Part shown: one piece after another, positions 16,782 through 24,298 of the stretch | Numbering within the stretch: position 1 is the first letter of the stretch | Layout: each line of letters opens with the position of its first letter | Origin: Blastococcus sp. CT_GayMR20 | GTDB lineage: Bacteria; Actinomycetota; Actinomycetes; Mycobacteriales; Geodermatophilaceae | Length of the DNA: 64,000 nt | Direction: 5' to 3' | NCBI RefSeq assembly: GCF_004570345.1 | Contig: NZ_SPQM01000009.1 | Coordinates: 1-64,000 of the forward strand | Notes under the pieces: model-generated | The model's input: the letters and a program-made list of their open reading frames with translations, nothing else | The model's database searches: none | What the model was told of the DNA's origin: nothing | Made by a program: the position numbers and the translations under genes

Positions 16782-18575
16782 TCAGAGCCAGCGCTCGGGG
16801 GTGTCGAGCACCGTCCGGTCCAGCGACTCGAGCAGGTCGAACCGCTGGTGGACGCGGGGCAGCTCCCAGCGCCAGAAGAACCGGGCGGCCTGACGCTTGC
16901 CGTCGTGGAAGTCGCTGTCCGACGTCTGCGTAGCGAGCGCCTGCTCCAGCCACAGCCACGCGACGACGAGGTGGCCGGCGGCCTCCAGGTAGACGTGCGA
17001 ATTGGCGAGCGTCACCTCGGGGTCACCCGCTCCCCAGAGCGTCGCGGTCACGGCGCCGAGCCGGGAGGTGGCGGCGTCGAGGTCCGCGGCGAAGCCGGCC
17101 CACTCCGTGCCGGCGGCCCGGGCGGTGGTGGCGGCGATGGTCTCGGTGAGCAGCGCCAGTCCTGCACCGCCCTGCATGACGACCTTGCGGCCCAGCAGGT
17201 CCAGCGACTGGATGCCCTGCGTCCCCTCGTGGATCGGGTTGAGCCGGTTGTCCCGGTAGAACTGCTCGACGGGGTAGTCGCGGGTGTAGCCGTAGCCGCC
17301 GTGCACCTGGATGGCGAGGTCGTCGGCGACCGGACCCCACTGGGAGGGCCAGGCCTTCGCGATCGGGGTCAGCACGTCCAGCAGCAGGTGGGCTCGCGCG
17401 CGGTCGGCCTCGGTCTCGGCGGTCTGCTCCTCGTCGACGAGCCGCGCGCAGTACAGCCCCAGCGCGAGCCCGCCCTCGACGTAGGACTTCGCGGTCAGCA
17501 GCATCCGGCGCACGTCCGCGTGCTCGACGATCGGCACCGGGGGTGACGCGGGGTCCTTCGCGCCGGCCGGGCGGCCCTGGGTGCGGCTGCGGGCGTACTC
17601 GAGCGCGTGCAGGTAGCCGGTGTAGCCGAGCACTGTCGCGCCCATGCCGACACCGATCCGCGCCTCGTTCATCATGTGGAACATGTAGGTCAGGCCGCGG
17701 TGCTGCTCGCCGACCAGGTAGCCGACCGCTCCGGCCCGCCCGCCCGGGCGGTACGCGCCCTCGCCGAAGTTCAGCAGGGTGTTCGTCGTCCCCCGGTAGC
17801 CCATCTTGTGGTTCAGGCCGGCCAGGACGACGTCGTTGCGCTCACCCAGCGAGCCGTCCTCCTCCACCAGGAACTTGGGCACGATGAACAGCGAGATGCC
17901 CTTCACCCCGGGCGGTCCGCCGGGGATCTTGGCCAGCACCAGGTGCACGATGTTCTCGGTCAGCTCGTGGTCGCCGCCCGAGATCCACATCTTGTTGCCG
18001 GTCAGCCGGTAGGTGCCGTCGTCCTGGGGTTCGGCCTTCGTCGTGATGTCGGCCAGCGAGGAGCCGGCCTGCGGCTCGGAGAGCGCCATCGTGCCGAACC
18101 AGCGGCCCTCGAGCTCGGGCCGGACGTAGGTGTCGATCTGCTCGCGGCTGCCGTGGGCCAGCAGCAGGCGGGCGTTGCCCATGGTCAGGAACGGATAGGC
18201 CGAGGTGCCGACGTTCGCCGCCTTGAACCAGGCGAACACCGCCTGCCCGACCGTGTGCGGCAGCTGCATGCCGCCGTACTCCTCGTCGAAGGAACCGGCC
18301 ATGAGCCCGGCGTCGGTGAAGACCTTCAGCGCCTTCGAGACCTCCGGGATCATCTCGACCTTGCCACCGACCATCGTCGGCTCGTTCAGGTCGGCCTTCC
18401 GGTTGTGCGGCGCGAAGTGGTCGGTCGCGATCTGCTCGGCGAGGTCGAGGACGGCGTCGAAGGTGTCGCGGGAGTGCTCGGCGAACCTCGGCCGCTTGGT
18501 CAGCGACTCGACGTCGAGCCAATCGTGGAGCAGGAAGTCGAGGTCCCGACGGGACAGGATCAGTGAGTCGCCCAC
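16782..18575 (-). CDS. Acyl-CoA dehydrogenase, large DmdC-like type
   Basis: 597 aa from GTG 18575 (the frame stays open upstream to 18632 but conservation begins at VGDSLILSRRDLDF). Longer than ordinary acyl-CoA dehydrogenases, with an extra C-terminal domain as in 3-methylmercaptopropionyl-CoA dehydrogenase-type enzymes. Landmarks: MALSEPQAGSS, KMWISGGDHEL, NEARIGVGMGA, VHGGYGYTRDYPVEQFYRD and the IHEGTQGIQ active-site region. FAD-dependent oxidation of an acyl-CoA; the exact substrate is not deducible. Confidence 0.85.
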   Translation of the reverse strand: MGDSLILSRRDLDFLLHDWLDVESLTKRPRFAEHSRDTFDAVLDLAEQIATDHFAPHNRKADLNEPTMVGGKVEMIPEVSKALKVFTDAGLMAGSFDEEYGGMQLPHTVGQAVFAWFKAANVGTSAYPFLTMGNARLLLAHGSREQIDTYVRPELEGRWFGTMALSEPQAGSSLADITTKAEPQDDGTYRLTGNKMWISGGDHELTENIVHLVLAKIPGGPPGVKGISLFIVPKFLVEEDGSLGERNDVVLAGLNHKMGYRGTTNTLLNFGEGAYRPGGRAGAVGYLVGEQHRGLTYMFHMMNEARIGVGMGATVLGYTGYLHALEYARSRTQGRPAGAKDPASPPVPIVEHADVRRMLLTAKSYVEGGLALGLYCARLVDEEQTAETEADRARAHLLLDVLTPIAKAWPSQWGPVADDLAIQVHGGYGYTRDYPVEQFYRDNRLNPIHEGTQGIQSLDLLGRKVVMQGGAGLALLTETIAATTARAAGTEWAGFAADLDAATSRLGAVTATLWGAGDPEVTLANSHVYLEAAGHLVVAWLWLEQALATQTSDSDFHDGKRQAARFFWRWELPRVHQRFDLLESLDRTVLDTPERWL

Positions 18576-19632
18576 GGACGTCAGAGTAGGCCGAACGCCG
18601 CGCCGGCGTGCAGCGCAAGCCCGTCGTGACATCTGTGGACAGCGGTCTGACCTGGGGATTCATGTGGTGAAGGGCCTCCTGGGGCGGTAGACTTCGAACA
18701 CCTGATCGAAGGGGTTCGGAGGTCTGATGGGCGGGCTGCGGTCGGCACTCGACGCGCTCGCCGCCGACGACCTCCATGTCCTGGTGGCGCCGCAGCTGCC
18801 GGCCCGGACGGCCGAACTCGTGCGGGCCCGGAACCGGATCGACGCCGAACTCGCCCGCACCGTCCGCGTGGCAGACTGCGCGCAGGTCGCCGTCGTCACG
18901 CCGGTGGTCACCCCGGACAACCTCGCCGCCGCCGCCGAGCACGGCGTCGACCTCGCCGAGGTCGACCGGGTGCTGGCCGAGACCGCCGCCACCCAGGAAC
19001 ACGGGCACCTGGCCCGGGTGGTGCACCACCACCTCGCCTGCCTCGACCCCGACGGATCCGAGCCCGACCCCACCGAGGACCGGTCGCTCAGGTTGTTCAT
19101 GCACGCCGACGGCAGCGTGTCCGGCCGGTTCGAACTGGACGCCGTCGGCGGCCAGAAGGTTCAGGCCGCACTGGAGTCCATCGTCCAGGCCAACCGGCCC
19201 GCCCAGGACCCCCGCAGCCGCGCCCAGCAGCTGGGCGACGCGTTCGTGCAACTCGCCGACAACGCGCTGGCCACCGGCGAACTACCGGTCCTTCGCACCG
19301 TCAAGCCGCACGTCGTCGTCACCATCCCGCTGGCCGACCCCGTCGACCCCACCACCGGTCCCGGCGCCGGGACGACGGGGTTCGGGGTGGACATCTCGGC
19401 AGCACGGGCACGCTGGCTCGCCTGCGACGGCACCATCACCCGGGTGGTCGTCGGGCCCGAAGGACAACCCCTGGAGCTGGGACGCTCGCACCGGGTCGTC
19501 CCGCCATCCCTGCGCCGGGCGGTCGAGGTCAGAGACCACACCTGCGTGTTCGCCGGCTGCGCAGCGCCGAGCCACTGGTGCGACGTCCACCACCTGATCC
19601 ACTGGATCAACGGCGGCGAGACCAGCCTCGAC

Positions 19633-19640
19633 AACTTCGC
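19633..19640. repeat. attL: left junction of the element
   Basis: Host codons for DNF/A run into foreign sequence here. AACTTCGC on this side resembles AACTCCGC at the right junction; the shared core is only AACT plus CGC, as expected for a serine recombinase that exchanges at a central dinucleotide. The exact crossover base cannot be fixed from one occupied site. Confidence 0.7.
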
Positions 19641-19672
19641 TCGTCCAAAGGTCACCCCCTCAACTAGACCCG

Positions 19673-19678
19673 TATGGT
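19673..19678 (+). promoter_or_regulatory. -10-like TATGGT, leaderless start
   Basis: TANNNT hexamer ending 7 nt before the Abi_alpha ATG at 19686; no Shine-Dalgarno sequence lies between, so transcription may begin at or next to the ATG. Confidence 0.4.
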
Positions 19679-19685
19679 CTGCCGC

Positions 19686-20582
19686 ATGACGGGCGGCGAG
19701 ATCGTTCCAGTGGCGGCCCAAGCAGCGGCATCCGTAGCGAAGAAGGCCGTCGACGATAAGGACGACAAGAGCGCCCTGCAGGGTCTGGCCACAGAGTCGC
19801 CAAACATGAAAGCGGCTGCGGAGAGCTACGCCCGCCGTGTCGCCATCAAGCAGGCAGTGCTCTTGAAGGTCTACCAGCCGCTGGCGCGCTTTCTTGGGCT
19901 CTCGCGCGAATACTTTGACACCGGGTTCCACGAGGACATGGCCAAGAAGGTGACCGGCATCCCGGACGAGCATCTCGTTACGCCATCACCTTCGGTGGCT
20001 ATTCCCGCGATGCAAGGCCTTGGCTATTCGTTCGAGGAGCCAGACCTTAAGGAGATGTACTTGAGTCTGCTCGCAACAGCCACGGACGACCGGGTTTCGA
20101 GTAATGCACATCCCTCCTTCGCTGAAGTGATCCGACAGCTCTCTCCTGGAGAGGCGACTCTGCTTCTTGAGACCTTGCGCGCGAAGCTCCTTCCTGCGGT
20201 ACGAGTGTCGCGCAAGTCGCCGGAGGGCGAAGGCGGCGTAATCGCCTTCAACTATCTGCTCCCCTTGCATCTTTCCGAGACTAATGAACCGAAAGAGGAG
20301 TCCTCCCTTCCGGTCTGGATCGACAACTGGATTCGCCTCGGACTGATTGAGGTCGACTATATGCGCAGCTTTGTCGACGAGGGGCGTTACTCATGGGTGC
20401 ACGAGCGGCCGGAATTCCTGTTGTTGATCGAGAGCGATCCGCGAGGCCGAGAGGGATTCGACATTGAGCGCGGCGTCCTGCGGACTACAGACTTTGGATC
20501 ACGATTCTTGGCTGCCGTCTCATACGACGGGGTAGGGCTCGACGGCGCGCCAGGGTTGGCCGAGGTCGAGGACGGCGATTAG
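19686..20582 (+). CDS. Abi_alpha (DUF4393) domain protein, candidate abortive-infection factor
   Basis: 298 aa. The family core is visible: PSVAIPAMQGLGYS (102-115), LKEMYLSLLATATD and HPSFAEVIRQLSP (142-154), then a C-terminal region with a variable tail. This matches Abi_alpha/DUF4393, proteins grouped with abortive phage infection functions; the molecular activity is not established. The N-terminus has an Ala-rich helix (VAAQAAASVAKKAV). ATG 19686 was chosen over 19674 because the -10-like hexamer overlaps the earlier one. First cargo gene of the element, same strand as and 81 bp before the RelA/SpoT-like gene. Base composition is lower in GC than the chromosome, suggesting transfer. Confidence 0.82.
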   Translation: MTGGEIVPVAAQAAASVAKKAVDDKDDKSALQGLATESPNMKAAAESYARRVAIKQAVLLKVYQPLARFLGLSREYFDTGFHEDMAKKVTGIPDEHLVTPSPSVAIPAMQGLGYSFEEPDLKEMYLSLLATATDDRVSSNAHPSFAEVIRQLSPGEATLLLETLRAKLLPAVRVSRKSPEGEGGVIAFNYLLPLHLSETNEPKEESSLPVWIDNWIRLGLIEVDYMRSFVDEGRYSWVHERPEFLLLIESDPRGREGFDIERGVLRTTDFGSRFLAAVSYDGVGLDGAPGLAEVEDGD

Positions 20583-20649
20583 CCGCCGGGGTAGGCCGCA
20601 CACAGCAGCGCTCGCAAGACGACACATCGCGAGTGACACCTCCGCCCCG

Positions 20650-20655
20650 TAGCGT
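20650..20655 (+). promoter_or_regulatory. -10-like TAGCGT, leaderless start
   Basis: TANNNT hexamer 8 nt before the ATG at 20664. The surroundings (CCCGTA then GCCGCATG) resemble those before the Abi_alpha gene, suggesting that the two genes have matching promoters. Confidence 0.4.
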
Positions 20656-20663
20656 GTCGCCGC

Positions 20664-21779
20664 ATGGGTGTCGAGTCGAGCAGGTCGCCGGCGGAGGTGA
20701 CGCCTGAGGAGTTCTACGACGCCACTGCTTCAGCTTTCGACCGCTTGCGCCAGGAAGGCGAATTCACTCTCAAGCACTTTCTGACGCAGCGGAAGATCAA
20801 AGTGCATTCGGTCGTATCCAGACTGAAGACTCGCGAAAGCTACCTCGGAAAAGTCAAGCGCCAAGAAACCATGCAAGGCGAAGAGCCAAAGGAGTCGTTC
20901 GATCTCGCAGGGGTACGCGTTGTGTGCCTCTTTCTGTCTGACCTTGAGCGGGTCGGGCAACTACTGCGCGATGAATTCGATGTCATCAGCGAGGACAATA
21001 AGATCCTTGGGGCAGCCGAGGACGTCTTCGGCTACATGTCCGTCCACTACGTCATTCGATTCAGCAAGTCCATGTCCGGGCCCCGGTACGATGGGCTTCA
21101 TGACCTGGACTTTGAGGTGCAAGTGCGCACCATCCTCATGGACGCTTGGGCGAACGTTTCGCACTACTTGGACTACAAGGGTGAAGCTTCTATTCCTAGC
21201 GAGTTGCGCCGCGACTTCTACGCCCTAAGCGGATTGTTCTATGTAGCGGATCGGCAATTCGAGACGTTCTCGCGAGAGTCGGGCCGATCCGCTAAGCGAG
21301 CCAGTTCTGCGATTGCCGAAGGTGGGCGTGACCTTGAGGTCAACCTGAACACTGTCGAAGCACTCGTCCGACTACTTTTCTCGGACCGACGTCGTGCTCC
21401 CCGCAACACCTTCGGAGTTCTTGCAGAGGAGCTTGCGGACGCCGGGTATCGCTCGATGGCCGCTGTGGAACGCGACATCAAGAAGGGCACGCCGTCCGCT
21501 CTGGACATCGATGAGGCAAACAGGGATAGCTCGGGGAGGCCCTATCTCACGGATCTGGGCATGGCACGGGTCGCCCTCCGGCACGCGTCAGCGGACTATG
21601 CGAACGCGATGACCGAGCGGAGTGAACGGCGTGCCAAGAGGGAGGGGCGGACCTCAAAGGCTCGTGCACCACGAGCGATGAAGGCAGACGCACCTAAGCG
21701 TGCCCGGACGACCAAGGCCGCTTCAGGCGAGGAGGACGCTTCGCGGCCTAAGTCGGAAGGCTCCGACAAAGCGGACTGA
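20664..21779 (+). CDS. RelA/SpoT-domain protein (small alarmone synthetase-like)
   Basis: 371 aa. Residues about 40-175 match the RelA/SpoT nucleotidyltransferase fold, which transfers pyrophosphate from ATP to GTP/GDP or, in some toxin relatives, to tRNA. Key places: KIKVHSVVSRLKTRES (44 on), DLAGVRV (80-86), GYMSVHY (123-129), EVQVRT (151-156) and His167 in the WANVSHYLDYK segment, so the catalytic set looks intact. No HD hydrolase, TGS or ACT domain, so not a housekeeping Rel. The C-terminal 55 residues are Lys/Arg/Ser-rich and probably disordered. Pairing with Abi_alpha on a mobile element suggests a growth-arrest defence or toxin role rather than stringent response (inference). No obvious antitoxin gene adjoins it. 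Confidence 0.82.
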   Translation: MGVESSRSPAEVTPEEFYDATASAFDRLRQEGEFTLKHFLTQRKIKVHSVVSRLKTRESYLGKVKRQETMQGEEPKESFDLAGVRVVCLFLSDLERVGQLLRDEFDVISEDNKILGAAEDVFGYMSVHYVIRFSKSMSGPRYDGLHDLDFEVQVRTILMDAWANVSHYLDYKGEASIPSELRRDFYALSGLFYVADRQFETFSRESGRSAKRASSAIAEGGRDLEVNLNTVEALVRLLFSDRRRAPRNTFGVLAEELADAGYRSMAAVERDIKKGTPSALDIDEANRDSSGRPYLTDLGMARVALRHASADYANAMTERSERRAKREGRTSKARAPRAMKADAPKRARTTKAASGEEDASRPKSEGSDKAD

Positions 21780-21790
21780 CGGCGACCCTT

Positions 21791-21831
21791 CGCCCCGACC
21801 GCTTGGCGGGTGGGGGTCGGGGGCGTTCTTT
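21791..21831 (+). terminator. Rho-independent-like terminator after RelA/SpoT-domain gene
   Basis: CGCCCCGACC (21791-21800) pairs with GGTCGGGGGCG (21815-21825) with one bulge, followed by TTCTTT. It lies 12 bp beyond the stop codon. Confidence 0.65.
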
Positions 21832-21840
21832 CCCCCGGAC

Positions 21841-21996
21841 CCGCAACTGCCCGTTGCGGTCGCGCCACTTCGCGAACCGCCGCCCGACGGCGGCGGTCAA
21901 GGGTGCCGGAGGCACCGCGTAGCGGCGCGGAGCGCCCTTGACGGCCGCCTGCCCCGTGTCGGGGACGGCACAGGCGCCGGAGGCGCCCTTGGTAAC
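21841..21996. repeat. Hairpin-rich non-coding segment of the element
   Basis: A succession of inverted repeats: 7-bp stem at 21841-21859; 9-bp stem with 4-nt loop at 21866-21887; an outer 7-bp stem at 21887-21893/21935-21941 enclosing two smaller stems (21902-21916 and 21915-21930); and a 6-bp stem at 21973-21987. Two of the hairpins share the design GGNGCC-GGA-GGCNCC. It could be a structured RNA, a replication or transfer origin, or a regulatory region; nothing decides between these. Confidence 0.6.
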
Positions 21997-22025
21997 CCCG
22001 CGAATAACTCCCCCGCCTTGGTAAC
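21987..22025 (+). repeat. Two direct copies of CCTTGGTAAC, 29 bp apart
   Basis: Copies at 21987-21996 and 22016-22025, just upstream of the HTH gene start at 22048. Placed like an operator pair or iterons; the encoded HTH protein is the obvious candidate binder (inference). Confidence 0.5.
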
Positions 22026-22036
22026 TGTGGTTGCGC

Positions 22037-22042
22037 TATCCT
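22037..22042 (+). promoter_or_regulatory. -10-like TATCCT, leaderless start
   Basis: TANNNT hexamer 5 nt before ATG 22048, immediately after the CCTTGGTAAC repeats. Confidence 0.4.
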
Positions 22043-22047
22043 CGCGT

Positions 22048-22449
22048 ATGCCCCAGTCAGCGCGGCGAAAGCCGAGGCAACCGCAGAGGCGCCCGACGCC
22101 ACCGGCGGCGCGCGAAGCGCGCCCGTCGTTTCCCGCCCAGCTTCCCCCTGCTGAAGAGGCTTCCGACGCAGACGCCTCAGACGAGAATGCGCTGGTAGAA
22201 GCCCAGGACGACGACGCGGACGACGCCCCGGCATCGACTCGGCGCGGCTCCGTCCGGACCGCTACCTGGCGGCGCGGTCGGGTGCCCTACCTGTTGCAGG
22301 ACGTGGTCGCGGCCCGCGTCGTCGTCATGCGCGCAGAGCGCGAGTTGACGAAGAGCGTCGGGCGGGCGAGAGCCCACGGAGCCACCTGGGAAGAGGTCGG
22401 CCTGGCCCTTGGCATGACTCGGCAGGGTGCGGCGAAGCGCTTCGCCTAG
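22048..22449 (+). CDS. Small HTH-type protein of the element
   Basis: 133 aa. The N-terminal half is low-complexity (Arg/Pro-rich, then an Asp/Glu-rich stretch). The C-terminal 60 residues are a helical region ending in WEEVGLALGMTRQGAAKRF, a helix-turn-helix with the TRQGAAKRF recognition helix seen in many small actinobacterial DNA-binding proteins. Could regulate the element or act as a recombination directionality factor; neither is shown. The frame is open upstream to 21700, but ATG 22048 follows the promoter-like signals and repeats. Confidence 0.65.
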   Translation: MPQSARRKPRQPQRRPTPPAAREARPSFPAQLPPAEEASDADASDENALVEAQDDDADDAPASTRRGSVRTATWRRGRVPYLLQDVVAARVVVMRAERELTKSVGRARAHGATWEEVGLALGMTRQGAAKRFA

Positions 22450-22605
22450 TCGCGCTAGCCTGCGGAGGACGCGGAAGAGCTGCCGGGCCACCCACTCGGG
22501 CCCGCTGGCGGACTGGACCCCAATCCCCGTGTCCATCGACAAAGTCAGTCGAGTGGGCGGCACCCTGCTGATGCCGGAGCAGGAAACGAGCCGAGGGCGT
22601 AGGCG

Positions 22606-22639
22606 CCGGGGTCGATCCCTTACTGGATCGATGCCCCGG
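22606..22639. repeat. Stem-loop with 13-bp near-perfect stem
   Basis: CCGGGGTCGATCC (22606-22618) pairs with GGATCGA-TG-CCCCGG (22625-22639), two extra bases in the right strand, loop CTTACT. It sits in the 240-bp gap between the HTH gene and the next small gene, which shows nothing else clear. No T tract. Confidence 0.55.
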
Positions 22640-22688
22640 AGCGCGTCGTGCACCGCAACTGTTCCTCCACGTCCCCGAACGGGCCGAC

Positions 22689-22925
22689 GTGGCCAAGCTG
22701 ACCCCGGCCCAGGTGGCCGAGTGGCTGGCCGAGTCCTGCGCCGCGCAGGGTGTGCCGGTCCGCGTGACCGATCCGCAGGTGCTCGGGCAGGTGGCGGCGC
22801 TGTTGCCGCCGCCGGTGGGCAGACCCCGAACCGCGCGAAGCGCGGGAAGGGGCGGCCCCGGTCGGCGTCACAGCCGCCAGACCGCCCGCACTCGGGACGG
22901 GTCCAGCGATCGCGCTCCTAGCTGA
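22689..22925 (+). CDS. Small protein converging on the recombinase
   Basis: 78 aa from GTG 22689. The first 40 residues (KLTPAQVAEWLAESCAAQGV, then VRVTDPQVLGQVAALL) are amphipathic and look like a conserved small actinobacterial element-associated protein; the rest is Arg/Gly/Ser-rich. Its 3' end overlaps the recombinase 3' end by 58 bp on the opposite strand. The open frame extends upstream, so the start is uncertain. Function unknown. Confidence 0.5.
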   Translation: MAKLTPAQVAEWLAESCAAQGVPVRVTDPQVLGQVAALLPPPVGRPRTARSAGRGGPGRRHSRQTARTRDGSSDRAPS

Positions 22926-24265
22926 CCGGCCTCTATCACCGCGTGGTCGAGCACCGCTCCGACGATCGCTGCCTGCCGGGACAGGCTCAGGGACTCCCAC
23001 TGGTCGCGGAGCTGCCCGCCGTTGCCCGGCAGGCCGGTCAGGGCGTCGGTCTGCGTCAGGGCCGATAGACGACGCTGCCGGTCATGAATGCGCCGCTCGA
23101 TCGGCTCGCGGGCCGCGCGCCACTCGCGCGCGCTGATCTCCTGCTTGCCGAACATCACCGCCAGCTCGTCGAGCTGCTCCTGGTCGCCGGCCAGGCCGTC
23201 GCTGAGCTCGGCGGCGGCGGAGTCGCTGCGCCGGCCGGCCAGCGTGTCGGCCAGCTCCGGGCCGTCCAAGCGTTGCATGACGGCCTCCACCAGCATGGCC
23301 TCGAGGGGCTCAGCGACGACGGTGAGGCGCCCGCAGCCGCCGTGGTCGGGTCCGGGGAGGCACACGTAGCGGCGGGACGTCTCGCGCCGGGAGGCGTAGA
23401 GCTTGCCGCCGCACTTTCCGCACCGCAGCAGCCCCGACAGGACATAGCGGCGAGGGGTCCGCCGTCCGCTGGCCACCCGCTCGGCCATGCGGGCCAGCAC
23501 TCGGTCCCGATCGGCCGGATCGATGATCGGCGCCCACTGCGCCGGGCCGACGACCTCGCCGCGGTACTCGCGCAGCCCGGCGATCCGGCCAGAGCGCAGC
23601 AGCCCGCGCAGCGTGGGTGACCGCCACTCGCCGCCGGTCACCGTGGACACACTCTGATCTGTCAGCCAGGTGCACAGCGACCGCAGGCTCTCCCCGGCCA
23701 GATAGCGGGCGACCAGCTGTCGGATGACCTCGGCTTCCTCCGGGCGGACGGTGATCCGGTCGGCCTCGTATCCGAACGGCCGGACGCTGCCGCCATGCGG
23801 CACCCCTTGGGCGGCGGTCTGCTCCCACTTGCGCCGCATGCGGCGGCTCTTGGCCGCTGACTCATTCGCTGCCACTGCCGCCATGATCCTTCCGATCAGC
23901 AGCCCGTCCCCGGTGCCGAGGTCCATGTCCCCGGACACGAACCGGACCTGCCGCACTCCGGCGGCGTCCACGGTGGTGACGAACTGCTCCAACTCCACCG
24001 GTCGGCGGGTCAGCCGGTCAACGTGGTAGCAGATCACCGCGTCCCGCAGGCCGTCCGCTACGTCCGTCAGCAGCTGCTGGTAGGCCGGGCGGCGCTTGCC
24101 GGAGTAGGCCGACAGGTCGTTGTCCACGTACTCCTGGGCGATGGTCCAGCCCAGCTGTGCGGCCAGGCGGCGGCAGTCCTCCAGCTGGCGCGTAACGCCC
24201 AGGGCCTTGCCCTCTGTGTCGCTACTGATCCGCGCGTAGACCGCCGCTGCTCTGACCCCTGACAT
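22868..24265 (-). CDS. Serine recombinase (large serine integrase type)
   Basis: 465 aa. N-terminal resolvase/invertase catalytic domain with the nucleophile Ser14 in YARISSD and conserved HVDRLTRRP; a central Recombinase domain (about 155-265); and a zinc ribbon (Cys282, Cys285, Cys302, Cys311) followed by a helical region of about 90 residues. All parts of a functional integrase are present, though it is somewhat short for the class. The gene starts 30 bp inside the right junction and reads inward. It presumably integrated the element at the DUF222/HNH gene. A TAATCT -10-like hexamer lies 6 nt before the ATG. Confidence 0.92.
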   Translation of the reverse strand: MSGVRAAAVYARISSDTEGKALGVTRQLEDCRRLAAQLGWTIAQEYVDNDLSAYSGKRRPAYQQLLTDVADGLRDAVICYHVDRLTRRPVELEQFVTTVDAAGVRQVRFVSGDMDLGTGDGLLIGRIMAAVAANESAAKSRRMRRKWEQTAAQGVPHGGSVRPFGYEADRITVRPEEAEVIRQLVARYLAGESLRSLCTWLTDQSVSTVTGGEWRSPTLRGLLRSGRIAGLREYRGEVVGPAQWAPIIDPADRDRVLARMAERVASGRRTPRRYVLSGLLRCGKCGGKLYASRRETSRRYVCLPGPDHGGCGRLTVVAEPLEAMLVEAVMQRLDGPELADTLAGRRSDSAAAELSDGLAGDQEQLDELAVMFGKQEISAREWRAAREPIERRIHDRQRRLSALTQTDALTGLPGNGGQLRDQWESLSLSRQAAIVGAVLDHAVIEAGQLGARSLDPSRVRAVWRL

Positions 24266-24271
24266 GGGGGC

Positions 24272-24277
24272 AGATTA
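24272..24277 (-). promoter_or_regulatory. -10-like TAATCT before the recombinase
   Basis: Reads TAATCT on the minus strand, 6 nt before the ATG at 24265. A -35 box would fall across the attachment site, so promoter strength may differ between integrated and excised states (inference). Confidence 0.4.
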
Positions 24278-24290
24278 GCGAAGCGTCGCA

Positions 24291-24298
24291 AACTCCGC
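24291..24298. repeat. attR: right junction of the element
   Basis: AACTCCGC, partner of AACTTCGC at 19633-19640. From 24295 on, the reading frame of the interrupted host gene resumes (A-L-L-C-E-R-H-H). Confidence 0.7.

Larger units (their letters stand above)
18727..19689 (+). pseudogene. 5' part of DUF222/HNH (13E12-type) gene, cut by element
   Basis: Starts ATG 18727. DUF222 occupies most of the protein and is followed by the beginning of an HNH nuclease motif (CVFAGCAAPSHWCDVHHLIHW, then NGGETSLDN). After codon 305 or so the frame runs into the inserted element and ends after 15 foreign residues at 19689. The missing end (ALLCERHH and 34 more residues) lies at 24295-24428 and rejoins in frame. 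The last HNH histidines are therefore lost and the nuclease is presumably inactive. Family members are abundant in actinobacteria and known as REP13E12 in mycobacteria. Confidence 0.9.
19637..24294. mobile_element. 4.66-kb integrative element with serine recombinase in a DUF222/HNH gene
   Basis: Bounded by the two halves of one host gene. Contents in order: Abi_alpha gene, RelA/SpoT-domain gene, hairpin-rich segment, HTH gene, small gene, and a serine recombinase transcribed inward from the right edge. No phage structural, replication or conjugation genes, so it is either a minimal satellite-like element or a remnant. The cargo genes are clearly AT-richer than the flanks. The M. tuberculosis prophage phiRv1, also driven by a serine integrase, uses the same host gene family (REP13E12) as its site. 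Confidence 0.88.

Noticed and set aside
22450..22688. Additional small gene in the element gap
   Set aside because: Open frames exist but have no start with a ribosome site and their composition is arginine-rich without a recognisable domain.
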